DNA of 64,000 nt from contig NC_092459.1 in the NCBI RefSeq assembly GCF_047495875.1, positions 35,187,634 through 35,251,633 on the forward strand, written 5' to 3'. The notes beneath the pieces are model-generated. The model was not told where the DNA came from. It searched no databases and saw nothing but the letters and a program-made list of their open reading frames with translations. The DNA comes from Pithys albifrons albifrons. Its lineage: Eukaryota; Chordata; Aves; Passeriformes; Thamnophilidae. The translations under genes and the position numbers were made by a program. This document shows positions 37,001 through 48,826 of this stretch, piece by piece (position 1 is the first letter of the stretch; the number at the start of each line of letters is the position of its first letter).

Positions 37001-38025
37001 CTCACAGACATTCCTGTGCATCTGGTGATCCCCACTCCTGATGAGGGAAATACCCCTCTCTGGAGTCGGGGGGTATGTGGCCAGGCAGCAGGGAGAGTGA
37101 GTGTCATGTAGTGTCAAGCAGCAATTTGCAGTGTGCCTGGAGTCGTGCTTGCTGAGCCAGGCTGAATCACTGCCAGGATGCAGCGATCTCTCCCCAGCGT
37201 CATCTGCAGCCAGTGGGAAGGTGTCGGACTGTATTATTAAGTCATCACAGTGCAGTCCTGAAGGGAGAGGCTGGGGAGATGGGGAAAGCTCTGGATCTGA
37301 TCATCACTCTTGTAGCCAACTGGACTATTGACAGTCTAATCCCTGTGAACTCCATCTTATCTGCCATCAAGCAACGAATCACACAGGTTTGCATCTAATG
37401 TGTTCTCAGGTGCAAAGCCAACTTCCCATGGAAAGATTTCTGACCTGGGAAAAACCACATTCCCTTTGCTCTTGCTTGTCTTACCACTTTGGGGATCGAG
37501 CCATGCTACTCCCACTCCCCTCTGCACTTTGACTTTCAGGACCCCATAAGTCCTAAAGCCCCACTACTTGGCATAAAAAAGATACCCAGCTCAGGCATGA
37601 GTGAATTCCTCTCAGATTCATAACCATGACTTTGAGTGCTCTCAGATTCCACTTTTAGTAGGACTTCTGTGGGCTTTTAAAGTGTTTGTCAAAATATTCT
37701 GCACATATGCTGTGATGTGGCTTGTAATTAAAATGGGGTATAATGGCAAAGATTTCTGTTCTACATAGGTTTTACAAGTCCTCCAAATGTTGAGAGGAAT
37801 ACAGGCTGCCTTTGCTGTGCTGGTAGTAATTGCAGCCCCCTGACAGGAATGTAAATGCAGTTCCTTAGCACATTCTTATCACAGCATGTGTGGGATTTAC
37901 ATATATAACTCCTATTAATGCTAATGGAAGCTTATATACATAATTCTTTTTGCATACGACTGACACTATATTTTTATCTGAACTTGATGCAACTGGAACC
38001 AGACATCTTGTAGAAGTGGAAAGGT
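34021..38025. other. Unique non-coding DNA, no gene seen
   Basis: No gene was recognised. A minus-strand open frame at 34955-35485 (176 codons) is the second longest in the window but has no recognisable domain, and a + strand frame covers the same bases. At 35677-35690 there is a perfect 14-bp palindrome (tatgtgtacacata) in an AT/CA-rich patch. 36840-37330 is locally GC-richer without being a CpG island. Confidence 0.4.
35677..35690. repeat. Perfect 14-bp palindrome in AT-rich DNA
   Basis: 'tatgtgtacacata' equals its own reverse complement. Nearby 'tatacacatacacatag' could pair with the upstream 'ctatgtgtttctatgtgta' to make a longer imperfect stem. Probably microsatellite-like DNA. Confidence 0.6.
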
Positions 38026-38075
38026 CTGTAGTTTCTTACCAGAAGCTTTCCTGTAGTTTCTTACCAGAAGCTTTC
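38026..38075. repeat. Perfect 25-bp tandem duplication
   Basis: Two identical head-to-tail copies (38026-38050, 38051-38075) of a unit that starts 'ctgtagtttc' and ends 'agaagctttc'. Zero mismatches suggest a recent duplication event, such as replication slippage or end-joining repair. Confidence 0.95.
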
Positions 38076-40168
38076 TTAACATTTTGCTTCAACTAAAAGT
38101 GGATGGAGCAAGTGCAACTAAAGAAAGCAATACAAGACTTTGTACTGTGATATTAACATTGAAGGTTCATAAAATTCATATAAAAATTCTTATCCTCAAG
38201 GATCCTGTTTCCCTCAAAGTTGCTATCTGTGGCTTTTAAAATAAATTTCATTTCATCAGAAATCAGGATTGGGAATTCCTGATTAACTTGTTAGTTTAGA
38301 ATCAATCAGCATTGAATGTTCAGACGTGTTTAAAGGTTTATTTGGAGTAACACATAGAAAATACAGTATCTTTTTCATCATTATGAATCTGACAAAAAAA
38401 GCACCATGTTATGCCTGGTGAGGCTCCTGTAGCCAGAGCGCCAGAGTCATACGGAAAGGGTACCATGATTGGTATCTTCACCTCTAATTAAGAGAATTTT
38501 GCTGTCACTAGTTAGCAAAGTACCTCAACTTTCTAATAGTAGTATCTGTTGTTTTATGTCTCTTCTTGTTCCTAAAGCTGTTTTTTTAAATTTTTATCTG
38601 AGTGGGAAATGGCATCTTCCCTTTTCAGATATGATAACACCCTGCTGTGGCTACACTCAGCTTGTCACCTCAAAACTGAATTACAGTAACACTTCCTTTT
38701 AGGGTAGGGGTTTGGGGCATACCATAAGCTGATACGAATTCTCAGAAATCTATTCTGTTGAGAATTTGCATCATCTGAAGCTGTTCCAACACTTGCCCCC
38801 ATTTGTTTTTGCATGTTTATGCTTATTATGCACAAGGAAAGAAGAGCAACCTCCACCGTACCAAGCTGAAAACAAGTATTTTTAAACAGTAGTATAGGCT
38901 GTAGACAGGATCCTTAAGTTTTTCTCCAACTCTCTGCTATGCTGTGTTGTTTGTCATTAGACAGGACTGTTGAAAGACTGCCCCATCCCCTTAAAGGAAG
39001 CTACAGGAAATATGACAGGATATCTATGGTGGGGAGCATTTTCTAAAGAAGTTGTTATTTTTTGATGCTCATTTGAGACAGAGTTTGAGGATACACTAGC
39101 TGTTTTAAAGGTTGTCTCTGTTTTCATAGGATTTTAATCTTAGAATTTTTTTCCTCATGTTTTGGCTAAGGTTGGATATTTTATCATTCAGCTGGATAGT
39201 TATTATTTAAGGATTGTTGTGCGTACACTAGAAGACTGTTCTGGACAAGCACAGCTTATATGCTGAAGTAAATGTCAAAACCACAGAGACAGAGATAAAA
39301 GAAGAGTAAGATTTTGATGGCTCATTTATAATGTTGAGAAAAAGAGTTCAGTATCAGTGTATCATGGAGAACGCATCGTGCCACTGCCGTGTAAATCCTT
39401 TACAGTGGAAGAATCAAGGTTTTATATTTGTATATCACTGACTAAAAGAGAAATGGATCTGCTCCTTTCAACCTGAGAAATTTAAACTTTTGGATAGCAT
39501 GTGAAAAATGTAAATGTTATTCAGAGATTTAGTAGCAAGAAGTGATATATAAACTTGCACTGCTGCACAGAAATAACATTTTGTAAACATAAATCTTGAA
39601 TAAAAAAACCTGAGAGACAGTGAAAGCAAACTTTACAGTAGTAAGTACTTTTTATCAGAAAAAAATAATCTGAGTGTGTGCAACCGGCAGTGTAGACTTG
39701 CAAAAACAGTCATAGTGACTTTCCTTTTGCATCTGGAGTGACTGAAAACACCTACTGCTTACTGAATTAATAATTTCCAAAGCAGCCTCACTAAGGTAGT
39801 TTCTCAATGGAACAGATACTATATCTCAGTATTCTTATAACCAAATATTCAAATTGCATGTTGTTAGGAATAAAATATATTATCCATATTTGAATTCCAT
39901 ATGGAGATGAGAACCTTTGGGTTTTGTACATTTTGGAACCTCAAAGTACCATTAAAATATGGAAGGAACCCAATCATAGTGATTAAAATCCCAGTACCTA
40001 ATTAAAATAGAGTACGTGGTTGACTCATCTTTGTGCTGACTGAGTAAACCTGACCTTGAAGTGTGATGGGGAAAAAAAATTAAGTGGGAAGGTGTACATT
40101 GGCCAGAAAAGAACAAGGAAATTACTTACCTGAAAATTGTTCAAATATTTTTTTACTTAACTCTGTTT
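38076..40168. other. Unique non-coding DNA, no gene seen
   Basis: AT-rich, no gene or repeat family recognised. Open frames are below 80 codons. Confidence 0.45.
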
Positions 40169-40213
40169 AGGGAAGACTTACAATTTGTGTAGAACTAATT
40201 GTAAGTCTTCCCT
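40169..40213. repeat. Perfect inverted repeat, 17-bp arms, 11-nt loop
   Basis: The left arm 'agggaagacttacaatt' (40169-40185) and right arm 'aattgtaagtcttccct' (40197-40213) are exact reverse complements, separated by 'tgtgtagaact'. The pairing stops at both ends (t/g mismatch outside), so the stem is exactly 17 bp. It is shorter than a normal microRNA precursor and has no run of T typical of a polymerase III terminator right after it. It may be a small inverted duplication formed during repair or fork template-switching. Confidence 0.97.
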
Positions 40214-41647
40214 GAGCACTTCCCAGAGCATTCAGCAGGCTAATTTAACATCTTAGACTCATTTATGAGAAAAATGCTTTTTTTATCTTTTAAAGAATCA
40301 TCTCAAGGTTTGTTTAAACATGAATGCTCTTCACACTGGATTTTATGGTAAATTTCACAAATGTTTTGTTTTCCTGGTCTTGTAGTGAAAGAAAAGTGTT
40401 GGCAAGTTTTACATTTCAACTAAAAGTAGAAAAGATTTCAAGGAGCGAGTTTACTGCTAGTTGAGCTTGTTAACCCCTGTCATTGTATCAGAGTTATAAC
40501 TTTTAGACTTTGTGTTCAGGTCTGAATGCCACTGTGTCCACAGAAGCAGAATTTGGAGAACACACAGTCACATGTGCTAAGTAACAAAGCAGATGAATAA
40601 AACATATTGTAATTTGGTTTTGGGAAAAAAAAAAGAGAAAAAAGTGCTAACTGTAGCAATTTAGCAGTAGTAATTTTCTTGCCCTCATTCACCTCTCATT
40701 GATTTCAATTGCCGATAACTATAATTAACAAAGACAATCAGGCTGATTGTCATTAGGAGTTTAGGTCAGATCTGTTGTTTTATTAATTTCACAGCCTGCA
40801 AGCTCCTATTTTAAACCAGTTCCCTACATTTATTGGCATGAGCTGCCTTCCCCAAAGTAACAATTTTCGCTATTTGTGAACATCTGTGAGATGTTCAGAA
40901 GATGAAAGATCTTCTGATGCTTCTCACAGATGTCTTCCCACATACAATATTGCCAAAAAATTGCTTTCCTGCAATAGCCTGTTCTGTATTCCACATTTAT
41001 ACAATTTATAAATTGTGTAATGGAGAGAAGAGGTATCATTCTCAAGTAGAAAGGGAGAGAGGAAAAATGAGATGAGCTTTCAGATGACATTTCTGCAGTT
41101 GGTGTGATGATAGAAACTGCTTTGAGGTGGTAATTATATTCCTTAGGAAGCAGTCTTGAATCACAAATGCTATTAATTTTTTTTCTGAAAAAATGCAGCT
41201 TTTCATAAGACCATGGAAAAAAGAAAGAGAGGCAAGTTTTTGTCCCCATCAATCCAATGTTTCCTGGAGTATGTCTTTTTACTTTTTTTTCAGTCACTTT
41301 TTCATATTTCCATTCACAGAACTTCCTTGATTCCATCTTATTTCACGTCCTAGGACATTATGTACTTAAGAGATTTATTTTACTTCTACATACTCTAATA
41401 TTTCTCATTTTTCACTTTGCAATCTCAGTTCTGCTTATATATTCCATATGCTGGTGCCTATACCTACTACTGGTCTGTGTATCCCCATAATTTAATAACC
41501 TCACTTGCTCTAATGCACACGTTTTTTGGATAATAAGAACCTGTTTCTTATGTCCTGTCCCTCTAAGAACATGACTTATATGTTCTATGTTTTCAGGGAA
41601 TTTCTCTAGATTTTGTCTCAGTTTTATCTTTGGTCCTTCAGAGTTTA
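40214..41647. other. Unique non-coding DNA, no gene seen
   Basis: No gene recognised. A minus-strand open frame at 40830-41336 (168 codons) lacks recognisable content and is not supported as a gene. Confidence 0.4.
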
Positions 41648-42249
41648 TGTTGTGGTGGCTTGACCTGGGCTGGATACCAGGTGCCCACAGAGCCACTCTA
41701 TCACTCCCCTCCTTAGCAGGATAGAGAGGGGAAGAAAACAACATGAAAAAGTAATGGGTTGAGATATAGGCAGTTAATAACAAGAAGGAAAGGCTGTGCA
41801 CAGAAGTAGAGGAAACAAACAAACAGAATTATTCTCTACTTCCCATCAGCAGGTGATGTCCAGCCACTACCCAGGAAATAGGGCCTTGGCATGCACAGTG
41901 GTTACCTTGGAAGAAAAACACCTTAATAAAAATCTACACCCCACACATGCCCCTGCCCCCCACGGGCTTTCTCTAAGGTTTTATTGCTGAGCAAGATGCC
42001 ATATCGTATAATGAATATCCCTTTTGTCAGGTTGGGTCAACTGTCTCAGCTGTGTCCCCCTCTAGCCTCTTGCCCACCCCCTGCTTTCTGGTCTTTGTGG
42101 GAAGTGGGTCAGGGAGGGGAAAGACAGTGTGATCACTGCTCAGCAGCAGCCAAAACATCAGCGTGTTATCAACACCATTCCAGCTACAAACACAAAGAAC
42201 AGCACTATGAGAAAATTAAATTCCATCCCAGCCAGACACAATAAAAAAT
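41648..42249 (+). mobile_element. Avian endogenous retrovirus LTR, about 600 bp
   Basis: The left end is TGTTGTGGTGGC followed by 'tgacctgggctggatacca', 'ggtgcccacagagccactct' and 'atcactcccctccttagcag', a start seen in many avian LTRs. The right half ('gaatatcccttttgtcaggt', 'caactgtctcagctgtgtcc', 'aaaacatcagcgtgttatca', 'attaaattccatcccagcca') parallels the 3' half of the LTR at 28269, so the two are related but distinct. AATAAA-type signals occur near 41923. The family's usual CA end falls near 42240, but the pentamer gttta occurs both directly left (41643-41647) and at 42250-42254, suggesting a 5-bp target duplication and about 9 extra bases at the end. No internal sequence is attached, so it looks like a solo LTR. 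Confidence 0.82.
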
Positions 42250-42399
42250 GTTTAACTCCATCAATTCTAAAAATTACATAATCTCACTGAAAAACTGGAA
42301 AGGGAAGCTCTAACTAAGAAAAGAAAAAGGCATCATCTCATATCTGGAGTTCAGATCACGTTTGTAGCCTTCATTCTAGTCTGGGCTGTTCAATGCATG
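42250..42399. other. Short spacer between LTR and CR1
   Basis: About 150 bp without recognised identity; it may include the eroded 5' part of the CR1 that follows. Confidence 0.4.
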
Positions 42400-44470
42400 A
42401 CATGTTTACCTTGGATTTTTGGAGAGCAGACTTTGGCTTCTTCAGGTATCTGCTTGGTAGAGTACCATGGGATAAAACCCTGGAGGGAAGAAGGACCCAA
42501 GACAGTTCATTGATTTTCAAGGATCACCTCTTCCAATCTCAGAAAAGATGCATTCTGGTAAAGAGAAAGTCAGGCAAAAAATGTCAGCAGGCCTGCATGG
42601 ACAAACAAGGATCTCCTGGACAAACTCAAAAACAAAAGAGGAAGACTACAGTGGGTGGAAGTCTGGGAGGAATATAGAGAAATTGCCCAAGCAGGCAGGG
42701 ATCAAGTTAGGAAAGCTAAAATCCTGATAGATTTAAATCTGGCCCGAGACTTCAAGGATGACAAGACAAATTTCTATATGTACTTTGGTGCTAAAAGGAA
42801 GCCTAGGAAAAATGGAGGTCCCAACGGAAAGGAAACAGGAGACCTGGGTACCTAGGACATGGGGAAGGCTGAAGTACTCAATAGCTTTTTTGCCTTGGTC
42901 TCCAGCCACACCACCCCTGTCACAGAAGATAAAGGCAGGGATTGGGAGAATGGAGAACCCCATGCTCTAGGAGAAGATCAGATTCTAGACCATTTAAGGC
43001 ACCTGAAAGCACACAAGTCCATGGGACCTGATAAGATGCATCTGCATGTCCTGAGGGTAGAGGAACTGGCTAAGTCACCATCCATCATATTTAAGAAGTT
43101 ATGAGTCCAGTGAAGTTCCCACTTTTGGAAAAGGGGAAACATAACATCCATTTTTTATAAAGGGAAGAAAGAGAGACTTGGGGAACTACAGGCCAGTCAA
43201 TCTCACCTCTGTGCTCAGCAAGATCACAGAGCGGATCCTCCTGGAAACTATGCTGAGGTACATGGAAAATAAGGAGGTGATTAGTGACTGCAAATATGGC
43301 TTCAATAGAGACAAATTGTGCCTGACAAATTTGGGACCTTGTAGGATGGGCTTACAATGGTGGTAGACAAGGCAAGAGCAACTGATGTCATCTACTTGGA
43401 CTTGTGACACTGTCCCACATGACATCCTTTTCTCTAAATTGGATTTAATGGATATACCAGTCAGTAGATAAGGACTTGGATAGTCACACTCCAAGAGTTG
43501 CGGTCAACAACTCCATGTCCAAGTGGGCATCAGGGATAAGTAACATTCTTTAGGGTCAGTGTTAGGACAGGTCCTGGTTAATATTTTTGTCGGCAACGTC
43601 GACAGTGGGCTTTGAGTGCACCCTCAGGAAGTTTGCTGATGACACCAAGTGCAGACCTGGGCAGGTTTGAGAGGTGGGTCTGTCTGAACCTCATGAAGTT
43701 CAACAAGGCCAAGTTGCAAAGTCCTGCACCTGGGGCAATACAAACACAGCCTGGGTGGAGAATGTATTGAGAGCAGCCCTGAGGAGAAGGACTTGAGGGT
43801 GTTAGTGGATGAGCAACTCAGCATGACCAGGTATTGTCCACTTGCAGCTTAGACAACCAACCACTTCTTGGGCTGCATAAAAGGAAGTGTGATCAGGAGC
43901 TTGAGGAAGGGGATTCTGTCCCTCTACTCTGCTCTTGTGAGACCCCACTCAGAGTGCTGCATCCAGCTCTAGGACCCCAGCATAAGAAGGATGTGGACCT
44001 ACTGAAGCAAGTCAGAGGAGGGGCCATGAAGATGATCAGGAGGCAGGAGCAACTCTCCTATGAAGGACAGGCTGAAAGGGTTGGGGTTGTTCAATTTGGA
44101 GAAGAGAAGGCTTTGGGAGACCTTATATCAGCCTTCCAGAAGAGGGGGCCCTAAAGGAGGCCTACAAGAAGAGGCTCCCTACAAGGGAAGCTTACTACAA
44201 TAGCATGTAGTGATAGGACAAGGGAGAATAGCTCCAAACTGAGAGGGGAGGTTTAGATTAGGCAATAGAAAGAATTTCTGGACTATGAGAGTGGCGAGAC
44301 ACTGAACCAGGTTGCCTGGAGAAGTGGATGCTCCATTCCTGAAAGTCTTGAAGGCCAGGCTGGATGAGTCTTTGAGAAACCTGGTCTAGTGGAAAGTGTC
44401 CCTGCCCATGGCAGAGGTGTAGGAACTAGGTGATCTCTAAGGTCCCTTCAAACCATTCTATGATTCTATG
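42400..44470 (+). mobile_element. Long 5'-truncated CR1 LINE with broken ORF2
   Basis: This is the longest CR1 copy in the window, about 2.07 kb in sense orientation. It begins in the endonuclease-RT linker ('FWRADFGFFRYLLGRVPWD' near 42411-42467) and continues with 'WEEYREIAQAGRDQVRKAK' near 42661-42720 and the RT entry 'NYRPVNLTSV' (NYRP at 43184-43195). The catalytic FADD box is at 43632-43643, and C-terminal 'LGPQHKKDVDLLKQV' lies near 43969-44010. The 3' UTR ends in two ATTCTATG units at 44455-44470. Frameshifts and stops occur throughout (for example near 42855, 43104 and 43365), and bases are missing around the palm between 43440 and 43700. It cannot make a working protein. Relative to the 5.9-kb copy it keeps the RT motif region. 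Confidence 0.95.
43184..43643 (+). pseudogene. CR1 ORF2 reverse-transcriptase domain, disrupted
   Basis: Within the CR1 copy, the reverse-transcriptase fingers/palm run from NYRP (43184) to the FADD catalytic box (43632-43643). The two catalytic aspartates after A are intact in the local frame, but the frame is broken by stops and indels between the two motifs. It belongs to the LINE, not to a host gene, retron or other independent RT. Confidence 0.85.
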
Positions 44471-44849
44471 TTTGTCTGTTGAAAGGCTGAAAGGTAACTT
44501 CTTGGTTTTCCCAGTGATGTTCCAAGATCTTTGTCTCCTTCGTGGTCCTTCTTTTTCCCTAGATTAATTTACCTGGCCCTTTTATTTCTTGATGTCTGAA
44601 CTGACTCAATTTTCTTAATTCTTTTTCCCAGTAGTGCTGAGGTTTAGATCCATTACTCCTCTAGTCATGATCCAGGTTTACGTAAGCATTAAATAATAAC
44701 TAAAGCATAAGTTAATAGTGTCTTGTCATACTTGCCTTAATTTTGTCTTAGTGTCTTTGTGACCTAATTGTTTTGTCCCCTCTTACCTCTAGATTTCCCT
44801 CTGAACTGCTGTTTCTGCATTGCTAAGTATTCAGTTCTTTGTGTGTCAT

Positions 44850-45040
44850 GCCTCTTCACCACCCTTCCTGCAGTCTATTAATTTACATTTCTCTAGAGTG
44901 AATTTCATTTAGGTAATTTATTTTAGTGCAGTGTGACTAGTTTTTTGTTAGGTTAATGTGTGCGACATGTTGAAGGTAAGACTTCATTTGTTAGAGCATC
45001 TCAGTAGATTAGTTTCATCAGCATTGGCAGTTACCAAGAA
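44850..45040 (-). mobile_element. Ancient, diverged CR1/L3-like LINE remnant
   Basis: On the + strand, 'tttacatttctctagagtga' followed by 'atttcatttaggtaatttat', and then 'catctcagtagattagtttc' and 'atcagcattggca', follow in order the reverse complement of an old amniote CR1-type ORF2/3' region. Divergence is high (my estimate, not calculated), so this is far older than the neighbouring CR1 that ends at 44470. It may extend left to about 44700. Confidence 0.4.
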
Positions 45041-47597
45041 GAGGTGGGGGAAGGAAGTATGAGGATGACAGAAAAAGCTGTCCAAAATAAAAAGATGCAG
45101 GAGCACCAAAAGAACTTGCAGATCTAATTAAGAGTTTTTTCATAGACACTTTGAGTATTATATACTTCTCAAATTTTAATATTCCCATGGATAAGGTAGG
45201 GTGAGATTTTCTTTCCTGGCGAATGTGACTACATTTAGCCTAGTACCCAGATTTTATCAAGCCAGTCTTTCAGCTTTTCATAGATCTCCTTCTTTTTTGT
45301 TAGCTAAAGCAGCTCCATGGCACTAAAGAAAGAAGAATGTGTTTAATAAAAGCTTCAGTTCACTGCCATTTACACCTCTGTCTCTGCATCCATGAGACAT
45401 TCTCTGAAACAGAGAATGATCCTCATTTTGTGTCATTTTCAATAAGTGGTGGTGTCTCCCTCTGAAGTTCTGTTTCATGATTTACATGGCACTTCTGAAA
45501 CATTCTGAAATCCATTGGTTTATATAATACACATTAAGGAAGACAGATGCATCATAAATGCAATATGCAAACTAATCTCCCATTTATTATTTTACTGCAA
45601 AGGGGGTTTAACTCTGCTCTTTCCATGTCTATTAGTAAACAAAATGCTTCTGAAAAAATGGCAAAACCTTCAGTGTTTACTGTGCCTGAGCATATTATTC
45701 CTGCCTCCCCCACAAGCCATGTCATTCCAAAGAACTGCATACACACTGTTTGGCAAAAACAATTATAGCACTTGCTTTGAATATATTTGTAATTGCTAAA
45801 ATGAGGATGTCCCCATTGAAAGTAAACATTTTCTTTCCTCCTTCGATATTTTGCAGGAATCCTCTGTAACTTACATGTATGTGATAGGTTACCTCCTGTT
45901 GTCTTCAGTAAGACCCTCCATGTAGTCCTGGTGGTCAACACTTGATTTCACCTGTTTCTCATGAGAAGCCCAATGTTACTAACCACCAAATTATGTGTTC
46001 TGAGAGGCTACATTTTGGAGTCTGTTGGTATTCCTGTATCACTCACTGTTGGTCACTTCAGACTCCCCAGTCCCAGTGCCTTCAAGCTTTTAGTGTGTTC
46101 AGTTTCTATTGACCTTGGTGGGAGTTGAAGACACATTTAGACAGTCACAAGACTGGAGGCAGACTCAGCTGGCAGTCTGTACAGTATTCTCTGTGCCATC
46201 TGATTTGAGCATTTAGAGTCCGAGATCCTGAATGCTTTGATATTTAAAGTGAATGAACTGTTTTGCAGAACATATATTGGTTTCTTTTTTTTCTGTAAGA
46301 AAAGTTTTGAATTCATTTTCAGTTCTTTTTCTGACACATGGTGATTCTAAGAATCTGTCTGTGTAGGGTGCAGATTCTGACAGAAGTAGACGTATTGAAA
46401 TCTTAGATACCAGCACAGGATAGGTTTAGCAGGCACTCTGAGAAGATCTGTTTTGCCTGGTATTTGGTAAATACATCATATTAACATTTAGGATAAAGAA
46501 AGAAAAAGCAAAAACCAGAGTAAGAAGAAAATAAAGAAATGCAGAGCAAAAGATTTTTTTCCCTTGAAAGGGACTGGCCTTTGAGAAGTTTTTTAACTGG
46601 TGGATGCATGCCCTGTGCTGAAACAAAATGTATTGTCCGTGTGGAGGAATGCTGGGGGCCAGTAGCCTGTGGGTATAAGTGAAACACTGTGGCACAGTAA
46701 TCTAGAGCATATAAATTGATTTAAAGGAAACATCCTTATTCTCTCTTAGTGTGGTGTGGTGGAAGTGTAATGAAGTGATTACATTCCACCCTCCAATTGC
46801 TCTGTTAAGCAATCCAGCAATGTTTCATATCTCTTTTCTGTACTCACGTGCACTTGATTTCAAGTCCCTGTAAAATATTGCTTTTCTTCTATGTTCTTCA
46901 TTCTAGACATTACACCAAGTATTTTAAGTAATTTTAAGTAATTTTCAGGGAAAGGGTAATTTCCAAGTAACATTCTGTGGTTTGAAGAATTATAAACTTT
47001 ATGATCTTATACAGAAGTGTTTCATAAGGTTGTTGATACACCTATTAAAGTTTCTCATACCATTTTCAGAGGGCTTTGTCCCTGTGAAGATGTCTTGAAG
47101 ATGTACTTAAAACAGATTTAAATATATTTGGAAGATGTTAATTTCAAACAAGGTCAGTATTTGGCCCCCACTTTGTGCAGAAAAATTTGTATTCTCCAGA
47201 TGAATTGTACAAACTTCTGGGCGGATTATGCCCTTTGCTGTCATAATGCGATTAAACCCTGATTTCTCACTGGTGAGTTGGTAATACAAGGACTCACATG
47301 ACTTTGCTTCATTATGCAACTTCAATCTCCTGCTTATTTGAGTGAAATGACAATTTTAGAGAGTAATATTTACTGATATTTCAGAAAAATGGGGCTTACT
47401 TCCTGATGAGTGCATATACATCAGCAAGTCACAACCATGTTGCCCTTCCTAGTTGTTTGAGTAGGAGGTGAAGAGATGGGAGAAATTTTCCCAGGGACCA
47501 AAAGGTCATGACAGATTGGAAGCTGCTGGAGTAGAATAAGCACATTTCTGTGCATCTGACACAATACAATTTGTCTTTACAGATCTGTTTAAAAAAT

Positions 47598-47601
<4 letters not shown>
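45041..47601. other. Unique non-coding DNA, no gene seen
   Basis: No gene recognised. A minus-strand frame at 45552-45941 (129 codons) overlaps + strand frames and has no recognisable motif. A short 10-bp direct repeat (ttttaagtaa, two copies) sits at 46923-46942. Confidence 0.4.

Positions 47602-47639
<38 letters not shown>
47602..47639. repeat. (CA)n microsatellite, 19 copies
   Basis: A perfect AC/CA dinucleotide run of 38 bp, followed by a pyrimidine-rich patch (47640-47665). The length and purity make it likely to be polymorphic. Thr-His and Cys-Val repeats in the overlapping frames are artefacts of it. Confidence 0.97.
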
Positions 47640-47641
<2 letters not shown>

Positions 47642-47665
47642 CCTTCTTTTTTTTTCCTTTTTTTA

Positions 47666-48826
47666 TATATGGCTAGGCAGCACACATTCTTCCCAATGGT
47701 TCAACTACTATGGAATTTTGCTGAGATGCCCATTCAGTTACTTTCCAGTGTGAAACTCAAGAAAATGGAAATAGAGTTGCCTCTGTAAAATACACAATCC
47801 ACACAACAACTGTTAAGGTCATAGAGATGCTTACAGTCTTCTAGTTGATATGGCCTTGTGCTTTTTATGTAGTACTCAATCTTCATAAGACTGCATGTCA
47901 CTGGGATTATATATTTAGTCAGGAGCTTGGTATGCTGTGGAAATGACAGTCATGAAATGCAGGTCAATAAAAGAGGAATATAAAAGGAAATGACAGAATA
48001 GAAATTAAGAGATTCTTTGTGGTAGGAATGAGTATTTTCTTTATTCTTTGTAAAAACTGAAGCCAAAATAACGAGGGTTTTCTATTACCTGCTTGGTTTT
48101 TACTGCACCAATGCTGGTTAACAGATTTCTTTTTGTGTCACTAAGTCTGGTAGCACCAACATCATAGGTTCTGCATTTGTATCCTTTCAACTTCAATAGT
48201 GAAACAGAGAAACAAACTTTCAAGTTTTTCTTTTAGTGGCCATCTGGAGTTTGCTTACACACAATGGATTTAGCAAATTTTAGCATTAAAAAGAATGCAT
48301 CACAGAACAGTTCCCCAGTACTACCTTTCTCGGCTCGTATACTAATGGGATTTTTGCTGACTTGATGAGGAAGGTAGCAGTGTGCTGATTTTCTCAAACC
48401 ATGAGAACAGCCACTCAGAAACTCCATCTTTCCTAATCAGAGAAAGCAGAAAAATGTCTTGCTCATCAACATTCACTCTTTTCCTGAAATAATGTAGATT
48501 TAGATCTTATGCAAAATTATGACAGACTAGAAAGAAAGAAATCCTTTGAGATACCTCTCATCATGTTTCTCCACTACATTTTGTTGCCTAGGTAAAACTG
48601 GTCTGGGAATCCTTCTTTATTTCCCCTCTCCTTAGTAAGATTTCTTGTATCTCTGTGGAGGTCCTTTCTGTTATTGTACAGTGACATGAAATTTGTTCAT
48701 TCGTTTTCTAAATCTATCTGGCAGTCACAAACCATGAAGAGCTCTTTTTTCTCTTCCTTCTACCACTGTTCAGTGTCTACAGTCTTTTTGTACAGTGGAA
48801 GATTCCTTTTTGAGACCTGAATTAAC
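47666..48826. other. Unique non-coding DNA, no gene seen
   Basis: No gene or repeat family recognised; all open frames are short. Confidence 0.4.

Noticed and set aside
36840..37330. CpG island or promoter
   Set aside because: Somewhat GC-rich, but CpG dinucleotides remain sparse and there is no promoter motif or exon beside it.
40169..40213. microRNA precursor
   Set aside because: The stem is only 17 bp and pairing does not extend into the flanks, shorter than usual precursors. Kept as a structural finding only.
40830..41336. Minus-strand open frame of 168 codons
   Set aside because: Composition follows the AT-rich background; no recognisable motif.
43184..43643. Independent reverse transcriptase (retron-like or domesticated)
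   Set aside because: Flanking sequence is CR1 ORF2 and CR1 3' UTR, ending in the ATTCTATG terminal repeat; the frame is broken.
47602..47639. CRISPR-like or coding repeat
   Set aside because: It is a plain CA dinucleotide microsatellite; no repeat-spacer pattern exists anywhere in the window.
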